Assembly (NCBI RefSeq): GCF_000821085.1
Contig: NZ_CCXR01000001.1
Span: forward strand, 620,001-684,000
From: Bacillus sp. B-jedd
GTDB taxonomy: Bacteria; Bacillota; Bacilli; Bacillales; Cytobacillaceae
Reading direction: 5' to 3'
Length of the DNA: 64,000 nucleotides
A program made the position numbers and the translations under genes. Position 1 is the first letter of the stretch; every line of letters begins with the position of its first letter. The notes under the pieces were generated by a model. That model was not told where the DNA came from and ran no database searches. It saw only the letters and a program-made list of their open reading frames with translations. This document shows, piece by piece, positions 55,456 to 62,757 of the stretch.

Positions 55456-55798
55456 TTATCCACAAATAAAAAGCTTATTTTTCAATGATCCACAGACTTA
55501 TCCACTTTATCCACAGATATATCCCCATTTTTTATTCACAAGCAGGCAATTCAGGAAGCCTTTATCCTAAACCCTTGAGCAAAATATCCACATTATCCCC
55601 ATTGTCCACAAAATAATAGGATGAGTTCACAATCTGTTCAAATTAACATTATATTCACAGTGAAATAGATAAAAATGTGTTGATAGTTGAATACGGAGGT
55701 TGTATAGTAAAGGTGTAGAAAGTAAGTGAAAGTATTCACAAAGTGACAGACAGGAAAAGAACTTATACACATATTTTTTTAACATAATTTGTGAATAG
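55456..55798. other. DnaA-box cluster outside oriC
   Basis: Twelve 9-mers match TTATNCACA with at most one mismatch; four are perfect (55456, 55507, 55532, 55763). Others start at 55486, 55498, 55584, 55593, 55602, 55651, 55732 and, on the minus strand, 55790. Two runs are back to back: 55498-55515 (two boxes) and 55584-55610 (three boxes). The region is AT-rich and contains the DoxX promoter (TTGATA at 55680, TATAGT at 55703). No dnaA gene is near, so this is not the chromosomal origin; DnaA titration or transcriptional regulation is inferred. Confidence 0.8.
55680..55708 (+). promoter_or_regulatory. Sigma-A promoter of doxX-like gene within DnaA-box cluster
   Basis: TTGATA, a 17-base spacer and TATAGT form a good promoter. 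The 120-base leader that follows carries three more DnaA-like boxes (55732, 55763, 55790), so DnaA binding could block transcription. Confidence 0.65.
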
Positions 55799-55830
55799 TT
55801 TCACAAATAATAATTATAGGAGTGGTTAAA

Positions 55831-56322
55831 ATGAAAAAATGGTATCAAACACCCCAGGCAGCGACAATTTGGACAATCGCAAGAATCTGGCTTGGCCTTC
55901 AATGGTTTGGAGCGGGTTTCCATAAGATTACGGGAGGATTCGATGCAGGCGGCTTCCTGCAGGGCGCCATCGCCCAGGCAGCAGGCGACCATCCAGCAGT
56001 CCAAGGCTGGTACGCAAACTTCCTGCAAAGCTTCGCAGTCCCGAACGTTGATCTGTTCAACGTCCTGATTCCTTGGGGCGAAACACTCGTTGGCGTAGGA
56101 CTCATTCTTGGAGCAGCGACAATTCCGGCACTTATCGCTGGCGCATTCATGAACTTGAACTTCCTGCTCGCTGGAACAACAAGCACAAACCCAATCCTCT
56201 ACACAGTCGCTTTTGTCCTCTTATTCGCAGGCAGCGGCGCAACTTACTGGGGAGTCGACAGATTCGCAGTTCCTTACCTGAAAGCGGCCATTACTAAAAA
56301 AGATGCCCGCCAAAAAGCGTAA
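55831..56322 (+). CDS. DoxX family membrane protein
   Basis: This 163-residue protein has four hydrophobic segments and the DoxX/DoxD-like marks RIWLGLQWFGAGFHKI, IPWGETLVGVGLILGAAT, and AGAFMNLNFLLAGTTSTNP. Function of the family is mostly unknown; some members link to thiosulfate-quinone or catechol stress systems. ATG 55831 follows GGAGTGG. It is a single gene with a strong terminator, and its promoter sits inside a DnaA-box cluster. Its codon choice is strongly biased to well-used codons, suggesting good expression. Confidence 0.85.
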   Translation: MKKWYQTPQAATIWTIARIWLGLQWFGAGFHKITGGFDAGGFLQGAIAQAAGDHPAVQGWYANFLQSFAVPNVDLFNVLIPWGETLVGVGLILGAATIPALIAGAFMNLNFLLAGTTSTNPILYTVAFVLLFAGSGATYWGVDRFAVPYLKAAITKKDARQKA

Positions 56323-56335
56323 CTTAACTAAACAA

Positions 56336-56364
56336 AAGAAGCAGGGGAGCCCTGCTTCTTTTTT
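56336..56364 (+). terminator. Intrinsic terminator after doxX-like gene
   Basis: AAGAAGCAGGG/CCCTGCTTCTT arms around a three-base loop are followed by T residues. Confidence 0.9.
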
Positions 56365-56423
56365 CGCGTCGAGCGCCTGGCGGCTTTGTTTAATAAGCCG
56401 CTAAACGGTGCGTCCGCTTATCT

Positions 56424-56609
56424 CTATTTTCTGCTTTTCGCTCGCTGATCGGCTGCTTTGGAACGAGCCATTGCCTCCAGATCATCATGATCGGCTAGAT
56501 CGCGGTCAAACTCCACATCACGCCCATCGGTAATTTTGAGATTCTTTGGAGTCTGGGGCAGTGAAGATGTGTTCTTATCACGATTGCGATGTCCACGTGA
56601 ACGGGCCAT
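56424..56609 (-). CDS. yfhD: YfhD family small protein
   Basis: This 61-residue hydrophilic protein reads MARSRGHRNRDKN, then LPQTPKNLK and DGRDVEFDRDLADHDDLEAMARSKAADQRA in outline, which is the YfhD family pattern. Function is unknown; it is probably small and disordered. The ATG at 56609 follows AAGGGG; the frame extends further upstream but without family sequence. B. subtilis has yfhD in the same neighbourhood as yfhE, yfhF and recX. Here repeat array 3 separates it from yfhE. Confidence 0.9.
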   Translation of the reverse strand: MARSRGHRNRDKNTSSLPQTPKNLKITDGRDVEFDRDLADHDDLEAMARSKAADQRAKSRK

Positions 56610-56730
56610 TACGATTACCCCTTTCAGAAAATAAAGTGGGAAAGTCCCCTTTATTATCGTTTCCGTCCGGGCAACAGCCATAAGTGGAAAATCCTTCTGC
56701 GGTATTTGAGTTGTGCACTAGAAAAGAGAC

Positions 56731-57750
56731 TTAGAGCCCGAAGTCCAACTTTCGGGCTCTAAAGGCCGACTTATAGCCCGAAGCTCAGATCTCAACCATT
56801 GCTTCGGTAACTAAAGGCCGACTTAGTGCCCGAAGCCCCGAGTCCAACCAATGCTTCGGGCACTAAAGGCCGACTTACAGCCCGAAGCTCAGATCTCAAC
56901 CATTGCTTCGGTAACTAAAGGCCGACTTAGAGCCCGAAGCCCCGAGTCCAACCAATGCTTCGGGCACTAAAGGCCGATTTACAGCCCGAAGCTCAGATCT
57001 CAACCAATGCTTCGGGCACTAAAGGCCGATTTACAGCCCGAAGCTCAGATCTCAACCATTGCTTCGGTAACTAAAGGCCGACTTAGAGCCCAAAGCCCCG
57101 AGTCCAACCAATGCTTCGGGCACTAAAGGCCGATTTACAGCCCGAAGCTCAGATCTTAACCATTGCTTCGGTAACTAAAGGCCGACTTAGTGCCCGAAGC
57201 CCCGAGTCCAACCAATGCTTCGGGCACTAAAGGCCGACTTAGAACGCGAACAGCCATGTCCAACCGGTCCTTCGCGTTCTAAAGGCCAACTTAGAACGCG
57301 AACAGCCGTGTCCAATGGGGTCTTCGTGTTCTAAAGAACGACTTAGAACGCGAACAGCCATGTACAACCGGTCCTTCGCGTTCTAAAGGACAACTTAGAA
57401 CGCGAACAGCCGTGTCCAACCGGGTCTTCGCGTTCTAAAGGCCGACTTAGAACGCGAACAGCCATGTCCAACCGGTCCTTCGCGTTCTAAAGGACAACTT
57501 AGAACGCGAAAAGCCGCGCCAAACTGGGTCTTCGCGTCCTAAAGAACGACTTAGAACGCGAACAGCCATGTCCAACCGGTCCTTCGCGTTCTAAAGGCCG
57601 ACTTAGAACGCGAGCAGTCGTGGCCAATGGGTCTTCGCGTCCTAAGGGCCGACTTAGAACGCGAGCAGTCGTGGCCAATGGGGTCTTCGCGTCCTAAGGG
57701 CCGACTTAGAACGCGAACAGCCGTGTCCAACCCTACCTTCGCGTTCTAAA
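56731..57750. repeat. Tandem 52-bp palindromic repeat array 3 (20 units, two subtypes)
   Basis: Units start at 56731 (short, 40 bases), 56771, 56823, 56875, 56927, 56979, 57031, 57083, 57135 and 57187 for the GCCC subtype. The ACGCG subtype starts at 57239, 57291, 57343, 57395, 57447, 57499, 57551, 57603, 57654 and 57706. Arms change from AGAGCCCGAA/TTCGGGCTCT to AGAACGCGAA/TTCGCGTTCT, keeping pairing. Neighbouring units alternate between two loop versions, making a 104-base higher-order repeat. The array lies between yfhE and yfhD, both minus strand, and holds no gene. Confidence 0.93.
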
Positions 57751-57819
57751 GAAAGATCCTGCGACCAAAAAATCCTACCAACCACGCCGCAACTATTTTG
57801 CTACAGGAACCATAGGAGA

Positions 57820-57948
57820 TTATCTCTTCCTCAGCTTCGGTCCTTCAAATCCAGCCGCCCTATCAGCCGCTTTGAATTCCTTTTGATACAGAACTTCCTG
57901 CGTCGCTGTCAATGTCATCCTTGCTTTATCCTTTTTTGGCTTTTCCAT
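57820..57948 (-). CDS. yfhE: YfhE family small protein
   Basis: This 42-residue protein (MEKPKKDKARMTLTATQEVL, then YQKEFKAADRAAGF) matches the YfhE family pattern of a QEVLYQKEFKxADRAG-like core. The ATG at 57948 follows GGAAGGGA. Its function is unknown. Placement between yfhD and yfhF agrees with the B. subtilis order, with array 3 inserted between yfhD and yfhE. Confidence 0.88.
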   Translation of the reverse strand: MEKPKKDKARMTLTATQEVLYQKEFKAADRAAGFEGPKLRKR

Positions 57949-58017
57949 AAGTAAATCCCTTCCTTTTAAGAAAAGTTTGCTTCCATTTTCATCCTTTCCT
58001 TAAAGCGGGAGTTTGAT

Positions 58018-58920
58018 TCAATCAGCCAATAAATTGTCCAGCGCTTCCTGGAGGTGCGGATATCGGAATGTGTAGCCGGCATCCAGAAGGTTGCGAGGAA
58101 TGACCCGCTGTCCATTCAGCACAAGAGTGCTCATTTCGCCAAGGAGGACTTTTAAAGCGATTCCTGGAACAGGGAGCCAATGCGGGCGGCCAAGGGCTTT
58201 GCCGATTACCGTGCCAAACTCTTTCATCTGCGCGGGATGGGGTGCAGTGAAATTTAAAGGGCCTTTCAACCCGCCGTTTTCCATTGCAAAAACAATCCCG
58301 CCAACCGCATCATCCCGATGGATCCAGGAAACCCACTGGCGCCCCGAACCGACTGTGCCCCCGCCGAAAAATTTATAAGGAAGGAGCATTCTTGGCAGCG
58401 CACCCTCAGCTTTATCCAATATGATGCCGAACCTGCAAAATACAGTCCTAATTCCAAACGCTTCAGTCTTTGAGCTAACTTCTTCCCACATTTTAACAAG
58501 GCTTGCCAGAAAATCATTGCCATGCGATGACTCTTCTGTAAAGGTTTTTTCATCGGATGTCCCATAAAAACCTACAGCGCTGGCGGCGATATGGACAGCC
58601 GGCTTAACCGGCAGGCTTTCCATGATCCTGACAGCTTCCTCGGCGGCGACCAGCCTGCTCATTAACAACCGTTCCTTCCGTTCTTCCGTCCATCTCCCGC
58701 TGTTCAGCGATTCACCGGCAAGATTGATAAATGCATGAATGTCCCGCAATTCCTTCTCGGGCTCGCTTTCATCTTCAAGCCATTGCACATAAGTAATGCC
58801 AGTCCTTCCGCTTTCCTTCTTTTTTCTCGTCAAAATAAAAACCTCATGTCCGGCTTCAAGAAAATAATCGGTCAATGTGCTCCCTAAAAAACCGCTGCCT
58901 CCCGCAATTGCAATCCTCAA
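58018..58920 (-). CDS. yfhF: TIGR01777 family epimerase-like protein (YfhF)
   Basis: This 300-residue extended SDR has the nucleotide-binding loop AIAGGSGFLGSTL at the start, LAGESLNSGRWTEERKERLLMSR in outline, the catalytic-site-like ASAVGFYGTSD, and the C-terminal DUF1731 end with NLLDAGYTFRYPHLQEALDNLL. The family is related to nucleoside-sugar epimerases and cell-division factor SulA; biochemical function is not defined. Start is TTG 58920 after GGAGGGGG. It lies divergent from recX. Confidence 0.9.
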   Translation of the reverse strand: MRIAIAGGSGFLGSTLTDYFLEAGHEVFILTRKKKESGRTGITYVQWLEDESEPEKELRDIHAFINLAGESLNSGRWTEERKERLLMSRLVAAEEAVRIMESLPVKPAVHIAASAVGFYGTSDEKTFTEESSHGNDFLASLVKMWEEVSSKTEAFGIRTVFCRFGIILDKAEGALPRMLLPYKFFGGGTVGSGRQWVSWIHRDDAVGGIVFAMENGGLKGPLNFTAPHPAQMKEFGTVIGKALGRPHWLPVPGIALKVLLGEMSTLVLNGQRVIPRNLLDAGYTFRYPHLQEALDNLLAD

Positions 58921-59021
58921 ACCCGCTCCCCCTCCAAAAAGTTCCTGTTTTCCCTATTTTACCTTCTTCCTAAATGAAAGGCACTTCCCAAGTATGGTAA
59001 AGTGGAGTAGAGGTGAAAACC

Positions 59022-59831
59022 ATGGCCATCATTACAAAAATCACCACCCAAAAACGGGATACAGGACGTTACAATATTTACATGGATTTTGGAAAGGGAG
59101 AGGAGTTCGCTTTTAGCGCTGATGAAGCGGTAATTGTGAAATTCCACTTGAAAAAAGGGTTGGAACTTGATGAATTCGCCCTTGCCGAAGTAGGTTACCA
59201 TGATGAAATCCGAAAGGCTTATAACAGCGCGATTGCCTACCTTGCCCATAAGATGAGAACGGAAAAGGAAGTCCGCGGCCATCTTAAAGAGAAGAAGCTT
59301 GAGGAGGCAGCCATTGATGAAGTCATCATCAGGCTTCTGGACCAAGGTTATCTGAACGACAAAGAATATGCGGATGCTTATGTAAGGACGCAAATCAGCA
59401 CGACTGACAAAGGCGTCTATACAGTGAAAATGGAATTAAAGGAAAGAGGGGTAGCCGAACCGTTTATAGAAGAAGCACTCAAGCAATATACTCCGGAGGA
59501 GCAATTTGAAAAAGCGAAGGACCTGGCAGAAAAATATGCCCGCAAGTATTCCGCTGAATCCGAAAGGGTTTTGAAGCAAAAGCTTGATGCCATGCTGCGA
59601 AGGAAAGGCTACCAGACAGACGCCATCCAATTTGCCCTGAAAGAGGCTGATTTTGGCCGGGAAGAAGAAGATGAACTGGAAGCAATCAGAATCCAAGGTG
59701 ACAAAGCACACCGGAAGCATTCCAAGCTGAGCGGTTATGCGTATGAGCGGAAAATGAAAGAAACGCTGTTCCGTAAAGGGTTCCCGATTGAATTGATTGA
59801 CCGCTACCTTGAATCGAGGGAAGAGGAATAG
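59022..59831 (+). CDS. recX: Regulatory protein RecX
   Basis: This 269-residue protein modulates RecA filament growth. It has the three-helix RecX repeats: AIAYLAHKMRTEKEVRGHLKEK, LLDQGYLNDKEYADAYVR and LKERGVAEPFIEEAL, then a second set with RKGYQTDAIQFAL and RKGFPIELIDRYL. The ATG at 59022 follows AGAGGTG. B. subtilis recX (yfhG) sits in the same place between yfhF and yfhH. Here an SDR gene is inserted before yfhH. Confidence 0.93.
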   Translation: MAIITKITTQKRDTGRYNIYMDFGKGEEFAFSADEAVIVKFHLKKGLELDEFALAEVGYHDEIRKAYNSAIAYLAHKMRTEKEVRGHLKEKKLEEAAIDEVIIRLLDQGYLNDKEYADAYVRTQISTTDKGVYTVKMELKERGVAEPFIEEALKQYTPEEQFEKAKDLAEKYARKYSAESERVLKQKLDAMLRRKGYQTDAIQFALKEADFGREEEDELEAIRIQGDKAHRKHSKLSGYAYERKMKETLFRKGFPIELIDRYLESREEE

Positions 59832-59842
59832 GCATACTGAAC

Positions 59843-59875
59843 AAAAAAATCATGACAACCTGGTCATGATTTTTT
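59843..59875. terminator. Bidirectional terminator after recX
   Basis: Perfect arms AAAAAATCATGAC/GTCATGATTTTTT are usable in both directions; the opposite SDR gene ends inside it. Confidence 0.9.
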
Positions 59876-60544
59876 GCTTTCAATAATAATCTCTTTTTCT
59901 CCAAATCCGTTTACAATCGCCTCGGCTACTTCCCGTGCTTTTCGGAATCTGGAAGGATTGCTGACATGTCTGCTGTTTTCCCAGAATGGAGTGTCCATCC
60001 CGCCCATGTAGGCTGCGGTAAATGTAATCCCGGTGCCTTCATATTCTTTTTGCAGGCTTTCCGTAAAGCCGCGCACAGCAAACTTCGTTGCCGCGTAAAC
60101 AGATTCATTCACCTTGCCCCGGAGCCCCGCAGTTGAAATGATATTGATTACATTACCATGGCCTTCTTTTTGCAAAAAAGGCAGGATGGCTTGGGTCATA
60201 TAAATTGTTCCGAGCGTATTTGTCCGGAACATTTCTTCGATTTGCGGAGACTCCATTTCTGGAAGGTGGCCGAAATGTCCGACACCGGCATTATTAATAA
60301 GGCCGGCAACAGTCTTCCCGCCCAGTGCCTGTTCTAGTTTTTCAGGAAGGGAGGCCGGATCGGAAACATCGATAATAAGGGTTTCCGCCGCGCCGCCGGC
60401 TGTTTCGATTTCTTTTTTAACGGCATTCAATTTTCCGTCGTTCCTGCCAATCAGGAGAATTTCCTGGCCTTTTTTTGCCAAAAGGAGAGCCAGTTCCCTG
60501 CCAAGCCCTGACCCTGCGCCTGTTATAACAAATGTCTCCATCAT
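59864..60544 (-). CDS. Short-chain dehydrogenase/reductase (SDR)
   Basis: This 226-residue classical SDR has TGAGSGLGREL (cofactor loop), NNAGVGHFG, ISTAGLRGK with the serine, and YAATKFAVRGF with the catalytic tyrosine and lysine. Arg34 in LLIGRNDGKL after the second strand suggests NADPH preference. The substrate is unknown. ATG 60544 follows AAGGGGG. It occupies the position of yfhI in B. subtilis but is unrelated to the MFS protein encoded there. Confidence 0.88.
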   Translation of the reverse strand: MMETFVITGAGSGLGRELALLLAKKGQEILLIGRNDGKLNAVKKEIETAGGAAETLIIDVSDPASLPEKLEQALGGKTVAGLINNAGVGHFGHLPEMESPQIEEMFRTNTLGTIYMTQAILPFLQKEGHGNVINIISTAGLRGKVNESVYAATKFAVRGFTESLQKEYEGTGITFTAAYMGGMDTPFWENSRHVSNPSRFRKAREVAEAIVNGFGEKEIIIESKKS

Positions 60545-60638
60545 TTTATCCCCCTTAAATTTGTGCAGTATCCTTTATTAAGTCCCTTAAATTTACTATA
60601 CTAAATATAGAAATAATAACAATTAAGGTGGTAGCTCG

Positions 60639-60959
60639 ATGGAGCGGGAAAAACGATATAGCACCATGTCTGAATATGAATTGAAACAGGAGATCGCCAC
60701 ATTAAAGGAAAAAGCGAGAAAAGCCGAACAAATGGGCATGGTCAATGAATTTGCCGTGCTTGAACGGAAAGCGATCATGGCGAAAGCCTACCTCCTCGAT
60801 CCGTCTATCGTCAAGGCTGGGGAGATATACGAAATTGATGGCGATCCGGGTTCTTACTTTAAAGTTGATTATTTAAACGGAGTATTTGCGTGGGGATTCC
60901 GGCTCGGCGGAACTGCGAAGGAAGAGGCATTGCCAATCTCCATGCTAAGATTGAAATAA
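60639..60959 (+). CDS. yfhH: YfhH family protein (DUF1811)
   Basis: This 106-residue protein has an N-terminal helical region (YSTMSEYELKQEIATLKEKA, EFAVLERKAIMAKAYLLDPS) and a small C-terminal beta domain (YFKVDYLNGVFAWGFRL). This is the YfhH/DUF1811 pattern. Its structure is known in the family but its role is not. It lies next to recX and opposite sspK, as in B. subtilis. AAGGTGG precedes the ATG. Confidence 0.9.
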   Translation: MEREKRYSTMSEYELKQEIATLKEKARKAEQMGMVNEFAVLERKAIMAKAYLLDPSIVKAGEIYEIDGDPGSYFKVDYLNGVFAWGFRLGGTAKEEALPISMLRLK

Positions 60960-60962
60960 AGC

Positions 60963-60993
60963 ACCCGGTTTTCGCGAAAGGCGGAAAACCAGG
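60963..60993. terminator. Hairpin between yfhH and sspK
   Basis: CCCGGTTTTC/GAAAACCAGG arms with one mismatch lie between the convergent genes; no long T run. Confidence 0.6.
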
Positions 60994-61004
60994 TGGGATC
61001 AAAG

Positions 61005-61178
61005 TTAATATGATTTGATTTCGTCTGGATTTCTCTGGGAAGAAGCTTTCATGCGTTCCTGTGGATGAGTATTGATTGTTCCATCCGCCCGCTTGGATGA
61101 ATACTCCGCTTTTGCACGGGGTTCGCCTTCGAACTTGTTATCGTTGCCGTATGGAAAGCCTTTTGCTTTGTTCCTCAT
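61005..61178 (-). CDS. sspK: Small acid-soluble spore protein K
   Basis: This 57-residue forespore protein reads [20 protein letters not shown], then [20 protein letters not shown] and ERMKAS, very close to B. subtilis SspK. It adds an eleven-residue C-terminal tail. SspK is a minor, non-DNA-binding SASP under sigma-G control. The ATG at 61178 follows GGAGG at eight bases. A sigma-G-like promoter lies at 61234-61262. Confidence 0.93.
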   Translation of the reverse strand: MRNKAKGFPYGNDNKFEGEPRAKAEYSSKRADGTINTHPQERMKASSQRNPDEIKSY

Positions 61179-61233
61179 TCAAGATGCCTCCGTCCGTTCG
61201 GGTTACTCGCAGCCAAAACGGCCTGCGTATCAA

Positions 61234-61262
61234 TAGTATTTGTCCAGCCTTACTCAATATGC
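61234..61262 (-). promoter_or_regulatory. Sigma-G-type promoter of sspK
   Basis: On the minus strand GCATA, a 17-base spacer and AATACTA fit GHATR-N17/18-CATNHTA except at the first base of the minus-10. It lies about 50 bases upstream of the sspK start, and sigma-G dependence is known for sspK. Confidence 0.65.
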
Positions 61263-61292
61263 AGAACAATTTTGCCAGGGGGGTGAAAAAAG

Positions 61293-61562
61293 ATGAATGA
61301 CTATCATGAGCGATTAACGAATCTATTGCTTGGTAAAAATGATTATTTGTCTTATGGACAGGCCCGTACTTGGGTTGAATTGCTGTGGGATGATTTCGAG
61401 ACGACCTATGCGAAGGCCGGCAGGGAATATCAAGGAAGCGAAATGACGGAAAAAGTCATCCGCCAGTGGATTGAAAACTATGGCAGCAGCCTTCATGAAT
61501 TCGCTTCGCAAAATCCGAAATATATGCACTACTTGAAACAGGATAAAAACAAATTGCATTGA
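61293..61562 (+). CDS. yfhJ: YfhJ family WVELL protein
   Basis: This 89-residue protein carries the family motif TWVELLWDDFETTYAKAGR, after which the WVELL family is named. A conserved IRQWIENYGSSLHEF stretch follows. Function unknown. GGGGGGTG precedes the ATG. It is divergent from sspK and convergent with yfhP, as expected for this neighbourhood. Confidence 0.9.
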   Translation: MNDYHERLTNLLLGKNDYLSYGQARTWVELLWDDFETTYAKAGREYQGSEMTEKVIRQWIENYGSSLHEFASQNPKYMHYLKQDKNKLH

Positions 61563-61589
61563 TTAAGCACTTATTTCATTTTAAAAAGA

Positions 61590-61632
61590 AAAAACGGCAG
61601 CCCGGTTACATGCGGGTTGCCGTTGATTTTTT
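61590..61632. terminator. Terminator between yfhJ and yfhP
   Basis: AACGGCAGCCCG/CGGGTTGCCGTT arms with one wobble, flanked by A-rich and T-rich ends, serve both convergent genes. Confidence 0.85.
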
Positions 61633-61641
61633 GCCCTCCTA

Positions 61642-62622
61642 TCAGCCGGGAAGGATCGCGAGTTTTTTTCGCAGTTTTTCTTCGCTGAAAATCCAGCCCG
61701 TGTAGGAGTTAATAATATTTAATTCGGTATCGAGATGGGCGACCGCGACAAACGGGTAATGCCCATTGCTTCTGTACCTGAGGTCAATGAACCTGACCTC
61801 GCTGTAATCCGCGAATTCTTTTACCTCCCACCGATATACAGGGGAGAAGGATAAGAATGCTGAAATATTTGTGTCCTTTTTTGCCGCGTGGATAATCGGT
61901 GTATCCGGTACAGGAACCCGGTTGAATTTATCCAAAATCCTGACATTCGCACCTTGCGCCCTGCCGACAAAGAATTCTTTCTCATTCATGACGGCAACCT
62001 TCCAGTGGTTGAATTTCATCGTCGGTGTGACAACGATTTGAGTGGCGTCCGGAACAATGACTTTTACCGCATTGACAACCTCCTTTTTTGCTGAAAAACG
62101 GAGGAAGTAATAAAGGACGAGAACTCCGTAGACGACAAGGAACGTATAGCCGGGATGCGCCCCCATGATCCAGACGACAATCCCAGCGATATGAATGCCG
62201 AAAATGAATGGATCAAACGTATTAATGACCCCGAGCGCGACCCATTTGCACGAGAAGGGCCTCAAGGCCTGGGTTCCGTAGGCATTGAAAATATCAACGA
62301 ACACGTGCACGAATACAGCCAGCTGTGTCCAGAGCCATAAATGGAGCAGGCTTGCATCCGGATTAAAGAAAAAGATGATCCCCGTAATCAGGAGCGGCCA
62401 TAGGAAGACTGCCGGAACGGAGTGAGTGATGCCGCGATGGTTTCTTATATAAACCGCATTGTTTCGAAGTTTCAGTATTGTATCAATATCAGGTATTTGA
62501 GAACCAATAATAGTGCCGATCATTACGCTGCTTGCCGTAGCTGTGTGCGGGGCGACCGCCGGGTCCAGAGTGGCCAAGCCACCCAAGGCAATCCCCATAA
62601 CAACATGTGTGCCGGTATCCAA
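61642..62622 (-). CDS. yfhP: YfhP family membrane-bound metal-dependent hydrolase (DUF457/YdjM-like)
   Basis: This 326-residue protein has several membrane segments in residues 20-185 and the YdjM/LexA-binding hydrolase marks DTGTHVVMGIALGG near the start, GSQIPDIDT, and RNHRGITHSVPA with conserved histidines. HVFVDIFNAYGTQALRPFSCKW in outline continues the active site, and a soluble C-terminal domain follows. B. subtilis YfhP is reported as a regulator of nutrient germination or competence-type genes; I treat this as uncertain. TTG 62622 with AAGGAGG is preferred. Confidence 0.88.
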   Translation of the reverse strand: MDTGTHVVMGIALGGLATLDPAVAPHTATASSVMIGTIIGSQIPDIDTILKLRNNAVYIRNHRGITHSVPAVFLWPLLITGIIFFFNPDASLLHLWLWTQLAVFVHVFVDIFNAYGTQALRPFSCKWVALGVINTFDPFIFGIHIAGIVVWIMGAHPGYTFLVVYGVLVLYYFLRFSAKKEVVNAVKVIVPDATQIVVTPTMKFNHWKVAVMNEKEFFVGRAQGANVRILDKFNRVPVPDTPIIHAAKKDTNISAFLSFSPVYRWEVKEFADYSEVRFIDLRYRSNGHYPFVAVAHLDTELNIINSYTGWIFSEEKLRKKLAILPG

Positions 62623-62757
62623 GGTGCTTGTTCCTCCTTTTTGGAATTGCAAGTTTCCATTTCAAATTTTCTTGCCAGAATCTTTCGCTATAGAAATAAT
62701 ATTATTATATTCCCACTTTATCACGTTTTTTAACATATAGGGGGCCTAATCTCGATA

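Noticed and set aside
55456..55798. Chromosomal origin oriC
   Set aside because: DnaA boxes and AT-rich DNA are present, but dnaA, dnaN, rpmH and other origin genes are absent; neighbours are a peptidase and a DoxX gene.
56731..57750. Coding repeat protein
   Set aside because: The 52-base period shifts frame at each unit, no long frame crosses the array, and there is no ribosome binding site.
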